The notes beneath the pieces are model-generated. The model saw nothing but the letters and a program-made list of their open reading frames with translations, was not told the DNA's origin and did not search any database. Of a DNA stretch of 40,673 bases, positions 8,087 to 16,702 are shown in pieces (positions within the stretch are counted from its first letter, which is position 1; every line of letters begins with the position of its first letter). Made by a program: the position numbers and the translations under genes. The stretch is taken from contig JAFVZL010000048.1 in assembly GCA_017508195.1 (NCBI GenBank), positions 1 through 40,673 of the forward strand, given 5' to 3'. Source of the stretch: Clostridia bacterium. GTDB lineage: Bacteria; Bacillota; Clostridia; Oscillospirales; CAG-272.

Positions 8087-9475
8087 ATGTCGATATATTA
8101 TCAGCAAAAACGCGAGGATCACTTATCGCTTGTACTCAGAAGAAAAGGTTCCAGGATACACCTCTTAGGCATTCTCGGTGTATCGATGTCGGCACTCGCA
8201 CTTTATCTGAAAGAAAAGGGGTTCGAGGTGAGCGGATATGATGAAGATACGTCTAAATCTCGCGAAAACTTGACACGCTGTGCTATTAAGGTGTATGATA
8301 AGCTTAATCAAGGCATAGAAGGCGCAGACGCGGTCATATACTCGTCAGCGTTATCCCATATGAATCGAGCGCTGCTTTTAGCAAGGGAGCTTGGTATTCC
8401 AACCTATAGCCGCGCAGAGCTTTTGGGAGAGATCATGCTAGAGTATGATGTGAGGATAGGCGTTTCCGGCACTCACGGTAAAAGCACAACCGTCGGAATA
8501 CTTGATAGGATACTTAACAAAGCGGGATTATGTCCTACTGTATTTTCCGGGGCGGAACTCGACACGGGTAGTGCTTATAGAGGTGGAACCACGGATTATT
8601 TGCTCTACGAGGCATGTGAATACAAGGATGCCTTCTTGCATTTCTCTCCGACCTATGCTATAATAACTAACGTAGAGCTTGACCACACCGATTACTTTGC
8701 GGACCTTTCTTCGGTTATAGACTCCTTTTATCTTTCGGTAAAGCGAGCTGAATCCGTCATAATATCGTCGGAAGGCTTTGGAGCAAAGGAGCTTATCAAG
8801 CGGCTTGGTGAACGTGCTATAACCTATGGTAGGACTGAGAATGCCATGTACCGCTATGAGCTTGCCGAACAGCTATCCGGTAATAACCGCTTTCGGGTAT
8901 ACCGCTGCGACGAGCCTCTTGGATGCTTTTCAGTTTGTATTCCGGGAGAGCACAATATTGAAAATGCAGTGGCGGCCATCGCACTTAGCACCGAGCTTGG
9001 TATTCCGTACGCGACGATTTGTGAGGCGGTCCGTACGTTCTGCGGAGTTCCGCGAAGGCTTGAGCTTCTTGGCATGATAGGCGCAAGATCGGTATATTAC
9101 GATTACGCACATCACCCTACGGAAATTAAGGCAAGTATCGATGCGTTGCATTCGCATTATGACAAAGTAGCGGTTATATTCAAGCCGCATACATACAGTA
9201 GGACGAGAGATCTGTGGGGCGGATTCGTTGAGTCGCTTTCGCTCGCTGATTACTGTGTTATAGGTGAAGTCTATCCTGCACGAGAGAGCCCGATAGAGGG
9301 CATTTGTGCAATGAATCTTGCCTCTTGTATAGACGGTGCCGTTGCGCTCGACGGAATAGCCGCCATAAAACACATTCTTGATAATACGGACGGAGCAATC
9401 GTGCTTATGGGTGCGGGAGCTCTTGATGAAGAAAAAGGAGCTCTGTTAGAGCTCATAAAGGAGAAAAAAAGATGA
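8087..9475 (+). CDS. murC: UDP-N-acetylmuramate--L-alanine ligase
   Basis: The protein has 462 residues and starts at ATG 8087, with a GGGGGGA ribosome site about 12 bp upstream. It adds L-Ala to UDP-MurNAc, the first amino acid of the peptidoglycan stem peptide, in the cytoplasm. The Mur-ligase layout is complete: an N-terminal Rossmann domain with a variant glycine-rich start (LGILGVSMSALA), the ATP P-loop GTHGKST at 128-134, TNVELDHTDYF in the central domain, and DYAHHPTEI and PHTYSRT in the C-terminal domain. These motifs favour MurC over MurD/E/F. Its stop overlaps the start of the DUF523 gene in an ATGA, so the two are translationally coupled. Codon use is less biased than in the glycolytic genes. 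Confidence 0.9.
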   Translation: MSIYYQQKREDHLSLVLRRKGSRIHLLGILGVSMSALALYLKEKGFEVSGYDEDTSKSRENLTRCAIKVYDKLNQGIEGADAVIYSSALSHMNRALLLARELGIPTYSRAELLGEIMLEYDVRIGVSGTHGKSTTVGILDRILNKAGLCPTVFSGAELDTGSAYRGGTTDYLLYEACEYKDAFLHFSPTYAIITNVELDHTDYFADLSSVIDSFYLSVKRAESVIISSEGFGAKELIKRLGERAITYGRTENAMYRYELAEQLSGNNRFRVYRCDEPLGCFSVCIPGEHNIENAVAAIALSTELGIPYATICEAVRTFCGVPRRLELLGMIGARSVYYDYAHHPTEIKASIDALHSHYDKVAVIFKPHTYSRTRDLWGGFVESLSLADYCVIGEVYPARESPIEGICAMNLASCIDGAVALDGIAAIKHILDNTDGAIVLMGAGALDEEKGALLELIKEKKR

Positions 9476-9927
9476 AAAGAAAGCTGCTTGTAAGCGCGTG
9501 CCTGCTCGGCATAGGATGCCGCTATGACGGTGGGCGTGTTAAGAAAATTAACGTAGAAGAGCTTACCGAGGCGTTCGATATTATCCCGATATGCCCCGAG
9601 ATATACGGCGGTCTTCCTACTCCGAGGGTACCTTCGGAGAGAATGGGCGAGAGAGTTGTAATGAAGGATGGCACCGACGTCACCGAGAACTTCGAGCGCG
9701 GTGCGCTTTATAGCTATGAGCTCGCTCTTGCAGGCGGTGCTGATATTGCGCTCCTTAAGGCAAAGAGCCCGTCCTGCGGTAAGGGGGAGATATATGACGG
9801 CAGCTTCACGGGAAGGCTTACCAAGGGTGACGGATACACGGCAGAGTATCTGATGGCGCGCGGTATCAAGGTCTATACCGAGAATGAAATCGCCATGCTT
9901 TTCGCTGAACAAAGCAAAGAAAAATGA
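9472..9927 (+). CDS. DUF523 family protein
   Basis: This 151-residue protein has the hallmarks of the DUF523 (YbbK-like) family: VSACLLGIGCRYDGG at the N-terminus, PEIYGGLPTPRVPSE in the middle and SPSCGKGEIYDG later. The spaced conserved cysteines in CLLG..CRYDG and SPSCG may bind a metal or act in redox chemistry, but no function is established for the family to my knowledge. It starts at ATG 9472 inside the end of murC (4-bp ATGA overlap) with GGAG just upstream. No other gene follows before the terminator. Confidence 0.88.
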   Translation: MKRKLLVSACLLGIGCRYDGGRVKKINVEELTEAFDIIPICPEIYGGLPTPRVPSERMGERVVMKDGTDVTENFERGALYSYELALAGGADIALLKAKSPSCGKGEIYDGSFTGRLTKGDGYTAEYLMARGIKVYTENEIAMLFAEQSKEK

Positions 9928-10008
9928 TTCCCGATCGTTTTCGGATACATTGGAGAACAAATGCATAGATTATAGATTGGTGAGTTTTTTACGCAGCAAA
10001 TTGAATTA

Positions 10009-10054
10009 ATGCCTCTCTTTTTCCGAAAAAGTGAAAGAGAGGCATCTTTTTTTG
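10009..10054 (+). terminator. Rho-independent terminator of murC-DUF523
   Basis: A 12-bp stem (10009-10020 with 10034-10045) is followed by CTTTTTTTG. It lies 80 bp past the DUF523 stop. Confidence 0.85.
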
Positions 10055-10063
10055 TTTTTACCC

Positions 10064-10092
10064 TTGACTTTACTCGCGCAAAGTGATATAAC
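10064..10092 (+). promoter_or_regulatory. Sigma-A promoter of the antiporter gene
   Basis: TTGACT at 10064-10069 and TATAAC at 10087-10092 are separated by 17 bp. The promoter starts within 10 bp of the preceding terminator. Confidence 0.85.
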
Positions 10093-10157
10093 ATTATATC
10101 GGTAAAGCGATTATGTACACTTTATTATCATTATCTATATAAAAGGAAGACGTTAAA

Positions 10158-11435
10158 ATGACTACGACTACAATACTGCTTTCGCTGGCAATAGCACTTC
10201 TTGCAGGCCTTTTGCTATCAAGACTTGCGAAAAAGGTAAATCTCCCCGCAGTTACGGCATATCTTGTTGCCGGTATCCTTATAGGACCGTTTCTTCTTGG
10301 TAAGCTTGGGGTTCCCGGAATTGGGTTTGGCAGCTTAGATGAGGTTGAGGGCTTCTCGATCGTATGCGAGCTCGCGCTTGGCTTTATAGCATTTTCCATC
10401 GGTAATGAGTTCAGACTCTCTCAGCTGAAGAAGATAGGTAAGCAAGCAACCATTATCGGTATCTTTCAGGCGGTTTTCACAACGCTTGTTGTTGATGTGT
10501 TCCTTGTGATTCTCCATTTCATCGGGCTCATTTCTCTCCCTGCTGCACTCGTGCTCGGAGCAGTTGCTGCGGCTACCGCCCCTGCTGCGACTCTCATGGT
10601 AGTAAGACAGTATAAGGCTAAGGGACCCGTAACCGATGTGCTTCTTCCCGTTGTCGCACTTGACGATGCTGTCGGCCTTGTTATATTTGCCATCTCGTTC
10701 GGAATCGCGAAGTCGATCTCGCAGGGATCGGTCAACATCCTTTCCGTAGTCCTTGAGCCCATCATCGAGGTAGTTCTCTCTATCGCGCTCGGACTTGTGA
10801 TAGGTCTCATATTCACCTTTGTAGAGCGCTTCTTCCATTCGCGCTCGAAAAGACTTGCGGTATCCGTCACCTTTGTTATGATCACTGTCGCTATTTCTAT
10901 GCTTGAGTTCGAGCTTGTCGGCGTACATATCGCGTTCTCTCCGCTTCTCGCATGCATGATGCTCGGAACGGTGTTCTGCAACACCTGCGACTTCTCCGAG
11001 GAGCTTATGGGCAGAGTCGACAGATGGACTGCACCTCTGTTTGTCCTCTTCTTCGTATTAAGCGGCGCGGAGCTTGATTTCACCGTATTCGCAAGCCTCT
11101 CGGTCGTCATTGTAGGTGTGGTATATATCCTCGCTCGTTCGGCAGGCAAGTACTTCGGTGCGGGAATATCCTCGAAGCTTGCAGGCAGTGACGAGAACAT
11201 AGTGAAGTATCTCGGAATCACGCTTCTTCCGCAGGCTGGAGTAGCACTCGGCATGGCAGCACAGGCAACCGAGCTTGGTCCTGACGGAATGATGGTGCAG
11301 AGCATAACTCTCTTTGCCGTTCTTATCTACGAGATAGTCGGCCCCTTCCTCACAAAGATCGCACTCACAAAGGCAGGCGATATCAAGCCCGAGGGCAAGA
11401 CGAGCGCAAGAGGCGCAACCGCAAATCATCCGTAA
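10158..11435 (+). CDS. CPA2-type cation:proton antiporter
   Basis: This 425-residue polytopic membrane protein starts at ATG 10158 after AAAAGGAAG. It has about 12 hydrophobic segments and matches the Na+/H+ exchanger fold (PF00999). Visible family traits are an N-terminal LPAVTAYLVAGILIGP segment, a Gly/Ala-rich ATAPAATLMVVRQYKAKGP region and the central LPVVALDDAVGLVIFA helix with the paired acidic residues (DD) expected at the ion-binding site. There is no C-terminal TrkA-N domain as in KefB/C, so only transport is supported. It probably exchanges Na+ or K+ for protons at the cytoplasmic membrane. The gene is monocistronic between its own promoter and a terminator. Confidence 0.87.
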   Translation: MTTTTILLSLAIALLAGLLLSRLAKKVNLPAVTAYLVAGILIGPFLLGKLGVPGIGFGSLDEVEGFSIVCELALGFIAFSIGNEFRLSQLKKIGKQATIIGIFQAVFTTLVVDVFLVILHFIGLISLPAALVLGAVAAATAPAATLMVVRQYKAKGPVTDVLLPVVALDDAVGLVIFAISFGIAKSISQGSVNILSVVLEPIIEVVLSIALGLVIGLIFTFVERFFHSRSKRLAVSVTFVMITVAISMLEFELVGVHIAFSPLLACMMLGTVFCNTCDFSEELMGRVDRWTAPLFVLFFVLSGAELDFTVFASLSVVIVGVVYILARSAGKYFGAGISSKLAGSDENIVKYLGITLLPQAGVALGMAAQATELGPDGMMVQSITLFAVLIYEIVGPFLTKIALTKAGDIKPEGKTSARGATANHP

Positions 11436-11478
11436 CCGCACACCCATCAAAGCTGGCAATTTACATCAGCTTTATATA

Positions 11479-11508
11479 AAAAAGGAGCAGAATTTTCTGC
11501 TCCTTTTT
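11479..11508. terminator. Bidirectional terminator between the antiporter and the polysaccharide operon
   Basis: A perfect 12-bp stem (11479-11490 with 11497-11508) has an A-tract on the left and a T-tract on the right. It can therefore end both the rightward antiporter transcript and the leftward operon, whose last gene stops at 11553. Confidence 0.88.
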
Positions 11509-11552
11509 CTTTATCTTGAATGAGTGAGACTTGTATGGATATTGTCGAAATA

Positions 11553-12737
11553 TCAGTACTTTCTCCAAACCATCTTATCAACTACACCGGTATAGGACTG
11601 AATAAGCTTTACTACCTTTGTGGATACGTTCTCCTCAACATAATCCGGCACGGGGATACCGTAGTCACCGCATTCGTTCATCTTGACCGCGGTAGCAACC
11701 GCACCGACAAGATTATCCTCATCAATTCCTGCGAGGATGAAGCAAGCCTTGTCGAGTGCCTCGGGACGCTCGGTGGATGTGCGTATGCATATAGCGGGGA
11801 AGGGGTTGCCTATCGATGTAAAGAATGAGGATTCCTCGGGAAGTGTTCCGGAGTCGGAAATAACCGCAAAGGCATTCATCTGAAGATTATTGTAATCGTG
11901 GAAGCCGAGAGGCTCGTGACGGATAACTCTCGGATCAAGCTTGAATCCGCTGGACTCCAAACGGTTTCTGCTCCTCGGATGGCAGGAATAGAGAATGGGC
12001 ATATCGTAGGTCTCTGCTATCCTATTTATCGCGTTGAAAAGCGAGAGGAAGTTCTTCTCGGTATCAATGTTTTCCTCTCTGTGCGCGGAAAGGAGGATGT
12101 ACTTCTGCTTTTCAAGACCAAGCCTTGAAAGAATATCAGACGCTTTGATATCCTCTAAATTACGGTGGAGCACCTCTGCCATGGGAGAGCCCGTAACGTA
12201 GGTACGCTCTTTAGGCAGACCGCAGTCTGCAAGATAGCGGCGGGCGTGCTCGGAGTATGCGAGATTAACGTCAGAGATAATATCTACGATCCTTCTGTTA
12301 GTCTCCTCAGGCAGGCACTCGTCCTTGCATCTGTTACCCGCTTCCATATGGAATATCGGAATATGCAGTCTCTTTGCGCTGATTGCCGAAAGACATGAGT
12401 TAGTATCACCGAGAATGAGAAGTGCATCGGGCTTGGTCGCTGCCATGAGCTTATATGAGCAGTTGATGATATTACCGACCGTCGCACCGAGATCGTCTCC
12501 GACCGCATCCATATACACCTCGGGATCGGCGAGCTTAAGATCGCGGAAGAAGACTCCGTTAAGATTGTAGTCGTAGTTCTGACCCGTGTGCGCAAGGATA
12601 CAGTCAAAGTACTTACGGCACTTGTCAATAACTGCGGAAAGGCGGATTATCTCAGGGCGCGTTCCAACTATGATAAGGAGCTTAAGCCTGCCGTCATTTT
12701 TGAATTTTATATCAGAATAGTCAAGTTTGATTTGCAT
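11553..12737 (-). CDS. capG: UDP-N-acetyl-L-talosamine/fucosamine-type 2-epimerase (CapG/FnlC family)
   Basis: The 394-residue protein belongs to the non-hydrolysing UDP-HexNAc 2-epimerase family: LLIIVGTRPEIIRLSAVI at the N-terminus, HTGQNYDYNLNGVFF, GDTNSCLSA, FHMEAGNRC, SAHREENID and SDSGTLPEESSF. The HTGQNYD block and the short GNRCKDECLPEETNRR segment are typical of the CapG/FnlC/WbjD group. That group converts UDP-N-acetyl-6-deoxy-L-talosamine to UDP-N-acetyl-L-fucosamine, unlike WecB at 17872. It starts at ATG 12737, after AAAGGAAAG, and overlaps the acyltransferase by 17 bp. It is the last gene of the operon. CapE and CapF are two genes upstream, so the pathway is complete, which supports the CapG assignment over a second WecB. 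Confidence 0.88.
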   Translation of the reverse strand: MQIKLDYSDIKFKNDGRLKLLIIVGTRPEIIRLSAVIDKCRKYFDCILAHTGQNYDYNLNGVFFRDLKLADPEVYMDAVGDDLGATVGNIINCSYKLMAATKPDALLILGDTNSCLSAISAKRLHIPIFHMEAGNRCKDECLPEETNRRIVDIISDVNLAYSEHARRYLADCGLPKERTYVTGSPMAEVLHRNLEDIKASDILSRLGLEKQKYILLSAHREENIDTEKNFLSLFNAINRIAETYDMPILYSCHPRSRNRLESSGFKLDPRVIRHEPLGFHDYNNLQMNAFAVISDSGTLPEESSFFTSIGNPFPAICIRTSTERPEALDKACFILAGIDEDNLVGAVATAVKMNECGDYGIPVPDYVEENVSTKVVKLIQSYTGVVDKMVWRKY

Positions 12738-13794
12738 TTTCTTTCCTTTCTATTTTACGACTTTCCATAAAAGCGAGTACGTTTTTCCCAAAGAGTGTTG
12801 AAAGCACCGATATTGCTAAACTAATAGCAAGCGCTATAAACAAGTGATATATCTCTCCTGTAAATCCAAGCTCTATCATAACGTTTACCACTATCATATG
12901 ATATATGAAAAGAGAATAGGAGAAATCTAGGGGTATATTGAGCTTTGGAATGTTATAGCAAAGACCGATTAAACCTGCTAATCGTAGCGTATAAGTAAGG
13001 ACACCGTAAGATTCCACGCCAATATCGAATTTTAGCCATCCAATAACTATTGAAAGCAATATGAATACATACCATGTTTTTTTGAGAAATGGAATTGCCT
13101 TATCCTTGTAGTGAGCAAGAAATGCTCCAAACATAAACATCCACAAATGTGGAAGTATAGTAACACCGTAGAGTTTGCTTATGACTCCGGGCAGAAGGTC
13201 GCTGATAAAGGGCGAAACCGCTTTTATGATCACTGATATTCCCAGTGAACATATCCACCATTTTATGTTTTTCTTGGATAAAATCTTGTGGATGAACCAC
13301 ACGAGAATATAGAATTGTATCGTTATACAGAGTGTCCACAGTGCTCCATTTGGGGTGCCGCAGCCAAAGTTTCTTAGAAAATCCGGAGTCCAGAATTGGA
13401 ATATCGTGGATTGCGTTATCGCAAAGAGGGTGAACATCAGCCAATCTATCGCACCGTCTAATAAGATTATGATTGCCAATAGTTCTACTGCGACACCGAG
13501 CCAAAGCTCGGGATATATTCGTACGGTGCGTTTTATGGCATAATCCTTGAACGACTTGTGCTTTTCCAATGAATTCCAGATAAGGAAACCACTGAGAACG
13601 AAGAATATCGGAACACCCATGAAAAGAGAGGCAACTTTGGTTACAATGTCCGGAACCTTAATATTCAGATGCGTAATAATGTGAAAATACGCAACCTGAA
13701 GCGCGGCAAGCACCTTTAATGTGTTGAGCGCATTTTTGCGTATATCTACACTGTTTTTAGAATCGGCGCCGACAGACTGAACAGTATTCAGCAT
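12721..13794 (-). CDS. Acyltransferase 3 family membrane protein (probable polysaccharide O-acetyltransferase)
   Basis: With the ATG at 13794 the protein has 357 residues. A longer frame runs upstream to 13866 but overlaps capF, and GAGGTGG sits 6 bp before 13794, so I use that start. It resembles OafA/WecH-type acyltransferases: an ALNTLKVLAALQVAYFHI opening with the family's catalytic-site His, FMGVPIFFVLSGFLIW and KRTVRIYPELW. About ten membrane segments follow. Such proteins move acetyl or other acyl groups onto surface sugars at the membrane. It begins 1 bp after the capF stop and ends inside capG. Its AT-rich codon use differs from the flanking cap genes. Confidence 0.87.
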   Translation of the reverse strand: MLNTVQSVGADSKNSVDIRKNALNTLKVLAALQVAYFHIITHLNIKVPDIVTKVASLFMGVPIFFVLSGFLIWNSLEKHKSFKDYAIKRTVRIYPELWLGVAVELLAIIILLDGAIDWLMFTLFAITQSTIFQFWTPDFLRNFGCGTPNGALWTLCITIQFYILVWFIHKILSKKNIKWWICSLGISVIIKAVSPFISDLLPGVISKLYGVTILPHLWMFMFGAFLAHYKDKAIPFLKKTWYVFILLSIVIGWLKFDIGVESYGVLTYTLRLAGLIGLCYNIPKLNIPLDFSYSLFIYHMIVVNVMIELGFTGEIYHLFIALAISLAISVLSTLFGKNVLAFMESRKIERKENANQT

Positions 13795-13795
13795 A

Positions 13796-14992
13796 TTACA
13801 CCACCTCAAAGAATGTATCGGGCTTTCCGGGATCAAACTGCTCGTTTGCCCACATAAGGGTAACAAGATTTTCCGTTTCGGAAAGGTTTATAATATTGTG
13901 CGTGTATCCGGGGAGCATATGTACGGCTTCTATCCTCTCACCCGAGACCTCGAAACGAAGAACCTCGTCAGAGCCGATCTTCCTCATCTCGATAAGTCCG
14001 TGACCCGAAACCACGATAAAGAACTCCCACTTCGTGTTGTGCCAATGCTGACCCTTTGTGATACCGGGGAGTGAGACGTTGACGCTGAACTGACCGCACT
14101 TCTCGGTTTTCAGAAGCTCGGTGAATGAGCCTCTTGCATCCGATTTCATATCGAGATGGAAGGAAACCTTCTCCTTTGGAAGGTAGGAAAGATATGTGCT
14201 GTACAGCTTCTTGGCAAAGCTTCCGGGTGCAATCTCGGGCATAACGAGTGTCTTGGGTTGCTCGGAGAATGAATGAAGAAGATCAACGATCTCACCGAGG
14301 GTGACCTTGTGCGTGACGGGAGCAGCACAGTACTTTCCGCCTTCGGTAAGCACCGTATCAATTCCGTCAAACTCGCATCTGTGCTCATTTCCCGATAGTG
14401 CCAGCATCATCTCGTCAACGAGATCGTCAATATAAAGCAGCTCGAGCACGACCGACGGATCGTTTACCGTAATCGGCAGATCGCACGCAATATTATTGCA
14501 GAAGGTCGCAACGGCGGAGTTGTAGTTTGGTCGGCACCACTTGCCGAACAGGTTGGGGAAGCGGTAGACGAGCACCTTTGCGCCCGACCTTTCTGAATAC
14601 TGGAAGAAGAGATCCTCTCCCGCCTTCTTGCTTCTTCCGTAGTCGCTGTCGTATCTGCCTATGAGCGTTGCCTGAATTGACGATGAGAGCATAACGGGGC
14701 AGGTGTTACCACTTTCTTCGAGCATCGAGAGAAGCTTGGATGCAAAGCCGAAGTTGCCCTCGAGAAATTCCTTTGGATCCTTTGGTCTGTTGACGCCTGC
14801 AAGGTTAAAGACGAAGTCGCATTTTTTTGTTGCCTCAACAAGCACGTCCTCGGGAGTGTCGATATCGTAAAGATAAAGCTCACCGATATCGAGCTCAGGA
14901 TGCGTTCTGTCCTTGCCGTCCTTTATATTTTTGAGTGCCTCGGTGAGGTTCTTACCGACAAATCCCTTAGCACCCGTGATAAGAATATTCAT
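13796..14992 (-). CDS. capF: Bifunctional UDP-sugar reductase with C-terminal cupin (CapF/FnlB/WbjC family)
   Basis: This 398-residue protein has an N-terminal Rossmann short-chain dehydrogenase/epimerase domain (ITGAKGFVGKNL at the start, then VFNLAGVNRP, LSSSIQA and YGRSKKAGED with the Tyr/Lys pair). A C-terminal cupin domain spans about residues 280-398 (QHWHNTKWEFFIVVSGHG). This two-domain build is characteristic of CapF. CapF epimerises and reduces the CapE product (UDP-2-acetamido-2,6-dideoxy-L-arabino-4-hexulose) to UDP-N-acetyl-6-deoxy-L-talosamine. It starts at ATG 14992, 1 bp after the capE stop, indicating tight translational coupling. Confidence 0.93.
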   Translation of the reverse strand: MNILITGAKGFVGKNLTEALKNIKDGKDRTHPELDIGELYLYDIDTPEDVLVEATKKCDFVFNLAGVNRPKDPKEFLEGNFGFASKLLSMLEESGNTCPVMLSSSIQATLIGRYDSDYGRSKKAGEDLFFQYSERSGAKVLVYRFPNLFGKWCRPNYNSAVATFCNNIACDLPITVNDPSVVLELLYIDDLVDEMMLALSGNEHRCEFDGIDTVLTEGGKYCAAPVTHKVTLGEIVDLLHSFSEQPKTLVMPEIAPGSFAKKLYSTYLSYLPKEKVSFHLDMKSDARGSFTELLKTEKCGQFSVNVSLPGITKGQHWHNTKWEFFIVVSGHGLIEMRKIGSDEVLRFEVSGERIEAVHMLPGYTHNIINLSETENLVTLMWANEQFDPGKPDTFFEVV

Positions 14993-14993
14993 A

Positions 14994-16040
14994 TCAGCGC
15001 TCCATCTTCTTAAGCTCGTCCTGAATGTATTGAAGAGCGGCTATCTTAGCCTTTGTCTCTTGCACGGTAAGGAGAGCCGTATTGTTGGAATTGAACTCGG
15101 TTAGGGGGTTGCGCTCGGTGTCACCGCTATTAAAGAACTTGTCATAGTTAAGACCGCGCTTGTCGCAGGGAACACGGTAGAAGTTACCCATATCGATAGC
15201 TCCGGCACACTCCTCGTTAGTAAGGAGCGTCTCGTACATTTTTTCACCGTGACGGATACCGATGATCTTTATCTTCTCCTTGTCACCGCCGAACAGCTCG
15301 CAAACAGCCTCTGCCTGGGTCTTGATCGTGCAGGCGGGAGCCTTCTGAACGAGAATGTCACCACTCTCACCGTGCTCGAAGGCAAAGAGAACGAGATCCA
15401 CAGCCTCGTCGAGCGACATAATGAAGCGCGTCATATTGGGGTCGGTGATGGTTATCGGGTTGCCTGCCCTGATCTGATCGATCCAAAGAGGAATAACAGA
15501 GCCGCGGGAGCACATAACGTTGCCGTATCTTGTGCAGCAGATCTTGGTTTTTTCGGGCGATACGGTACGGCTCTTCGCAACGATGACCTTTTCCATCATA
15601 GCCTTTGAGGTACCCATCGCGTTAACGGGGTATGCAGCCTTGTCGGTAGAAAGACATACAACGTTCTTGACTCCCGCCTCGATTGCTGCGGTGAGTACGT
15701 TCTCTGTGCCGAGCACGTTGGTCTTTACTGCCTCGATGGGGAAGAATTCGCAAGAGGGCACCTGCTTGAGTGCTGCCGCATGGAATATGTAGTCTACACC
15801 GTGCATCGCGTTCTTGACCGATGCAAGATCTCTTACGTCACCGATATAGAATTTGATCTTGTCAGCCACCTCGGGCATCTTAGCCTGAAATTCGTGGCGC
15901 ATATCGTCCTGCTTCTTCTCATCGCGCGAGAAGATGCGGATCTCTCCGATATCGGTACGGAGAAATCTGTTGAGCACCGCGTTACCGAATGAGCCGGTGC
16001 CACCCGTAATAAGTAATGTTTTACCTGTGAAAAGTCCCAT
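14994..16040 (-). CDS. capE: UDP-GlcNAc 4,6-dehydratase (5-inverting), CapE/FnlA/WbjB family
   Basis: This 348-residue protein opens with LLITGGTGSFGNAVLNRFL, the NADP-binding site, and has FSRDEKKQDDMRHEF, HAAALKQVP and CLSTDKAAYPVNAMGTSKAMMEK. It shows the family's replacement of the usual catalytic Tyr of YxxxK by Met (MxxxK). These motifs mark soluble 5-inverting 4,6-dehydratases that start UDP-N-acetyl-L-fucosamine synthesis. The related PseB makes the same L-arabino product, but CapF next door points to FucNAc. It starts at ATG 16040 after AAGGAAGG. CapE, CapF and CapG together make a full route from UDP-GlcNAc to UDP-L-FucNAc. Confidence 0.93.
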   Translation of the reverse strand: MGLFTGKTLLITGGTGSFGNAVLNRFLRTDIGEIRIFSRDEKKQDDMRHEFQAKMPEVADKIKFYIGDVRDLASVKNAMHGVDYIFHAAALKQVPSCEFFPIEAVKTNVLGTENVLTAAIEAGVKNVVCLSTDKAAYPVNAMGTSKAMMEKVIVAKSRTVSPEKTKICCTRYGNVMCSRGSVIPLWIDQIRAGNPITITDPNMTRFIMSLDEAVDLVLFAFEHGESGDILVQKAPACTIKTQAEAVCELFGGDKEKIKIIGIRHGEKMYETLLTNEECAGAIDMGNFYRVPCDKRGLNYDKFFNSGDTERNPLTEFNSNNTALLTVQETKAKIAALQYIQDELKKMER

Positions 16041-16058
16041 AGCTTTAACCTTCCTTAT

Positions 16059-16673
16059 TCATGATAATATATCTTCAATTTTTGCTTTAACAACGTCAAG
16101 TGCGACGGAGTTCATTCCGCCGTTTATGATAATATCGGCAAATGCCTTTGTCGGTTCTACGTGCGCGTTGTGCATAGGCTTTACCGTTGCGAGATACTGC
16201 TCGATTATGTCGTCTATTTCACGGCCGCGCTCGCGAGTGTCACGCCTTACACGGCGAAGGATCCTCTCGTCTGCATCACATTCAACGTAGATCTTCATAT
16301 CCATTATCCTTCTCAGCTCAGGCTTTGAGAAGATAAGAATTCCGTCGATAATTATAATAGGCTTAGGCTCGATACGCACGACCTTATCCGAGCGCGTATG
16401 CTTGGTGAAATCGTATACGGGGCAGTCGACCGCCTCGCCTCTTTTGAGCGCAAGTATCTGCTCTACCATCAGCGAAAACTCGAATGCCTCGGGAGCATCG
16501 TAATTAAGATGCCTTCTTTCTTCGAGCGTTAGCTCTCCGTGCGGCAGGTAGTAATTGTCACAGCTGACGAGCGCGACCCTGTCGGAGAATATTTCGCAGA
16601 GCTTCTTTGCAAAGGTGGACTTACCCGAGCCCGAGCCTCCTGCAATGCCTATAATGTAATTATCTGTTGTCAT
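16059..16673 (-). CDS. udk: Uridine kinase
   Basis: The 204-residue protein is the usual Udk length and starts at ATG 16673 after GGAGG. It has the P-loop GIAGGSGSGKST (about 9-20), DNYYLPHGELTLEERRHLNYDAPEAF (substrate region), PVYDFTKHTR, IIIIDGILIF and RRVRRDTRERGRE. It phosphorylates uridine and cytidine to the monophosphates in pyrimidine salvage. It lies between alr and capE inside the polysaccharide operon. A link through supply of UMP toward UTP for UDP-sugar synthesis is only an inference; a chance insertion of a housekeeping gene is equally possible. Confidence 0.92.
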   Translation of the reverse strand: MTTDNYIIGIAGGSGSGKSTFAKKLCEIFSDRVALVSCDNYYLPHGELTLEERRHLNYDAPEAFEFSLMVEQILALKRGEAVDCPVYDFTKHTRSDKVVRIEPKPIIIIDGILIFSKPELRRIMDMKIYVECDADERILRRVRRDTRERGREIDDIIEQYLATVKPMHNAHVEPTKAFADIIINGGMNSVALDVVKAKIEDILS

Positions 16674-16702
16674 TTTACCTCCAAAAGCGTTGGGTATGCT
16701 TT

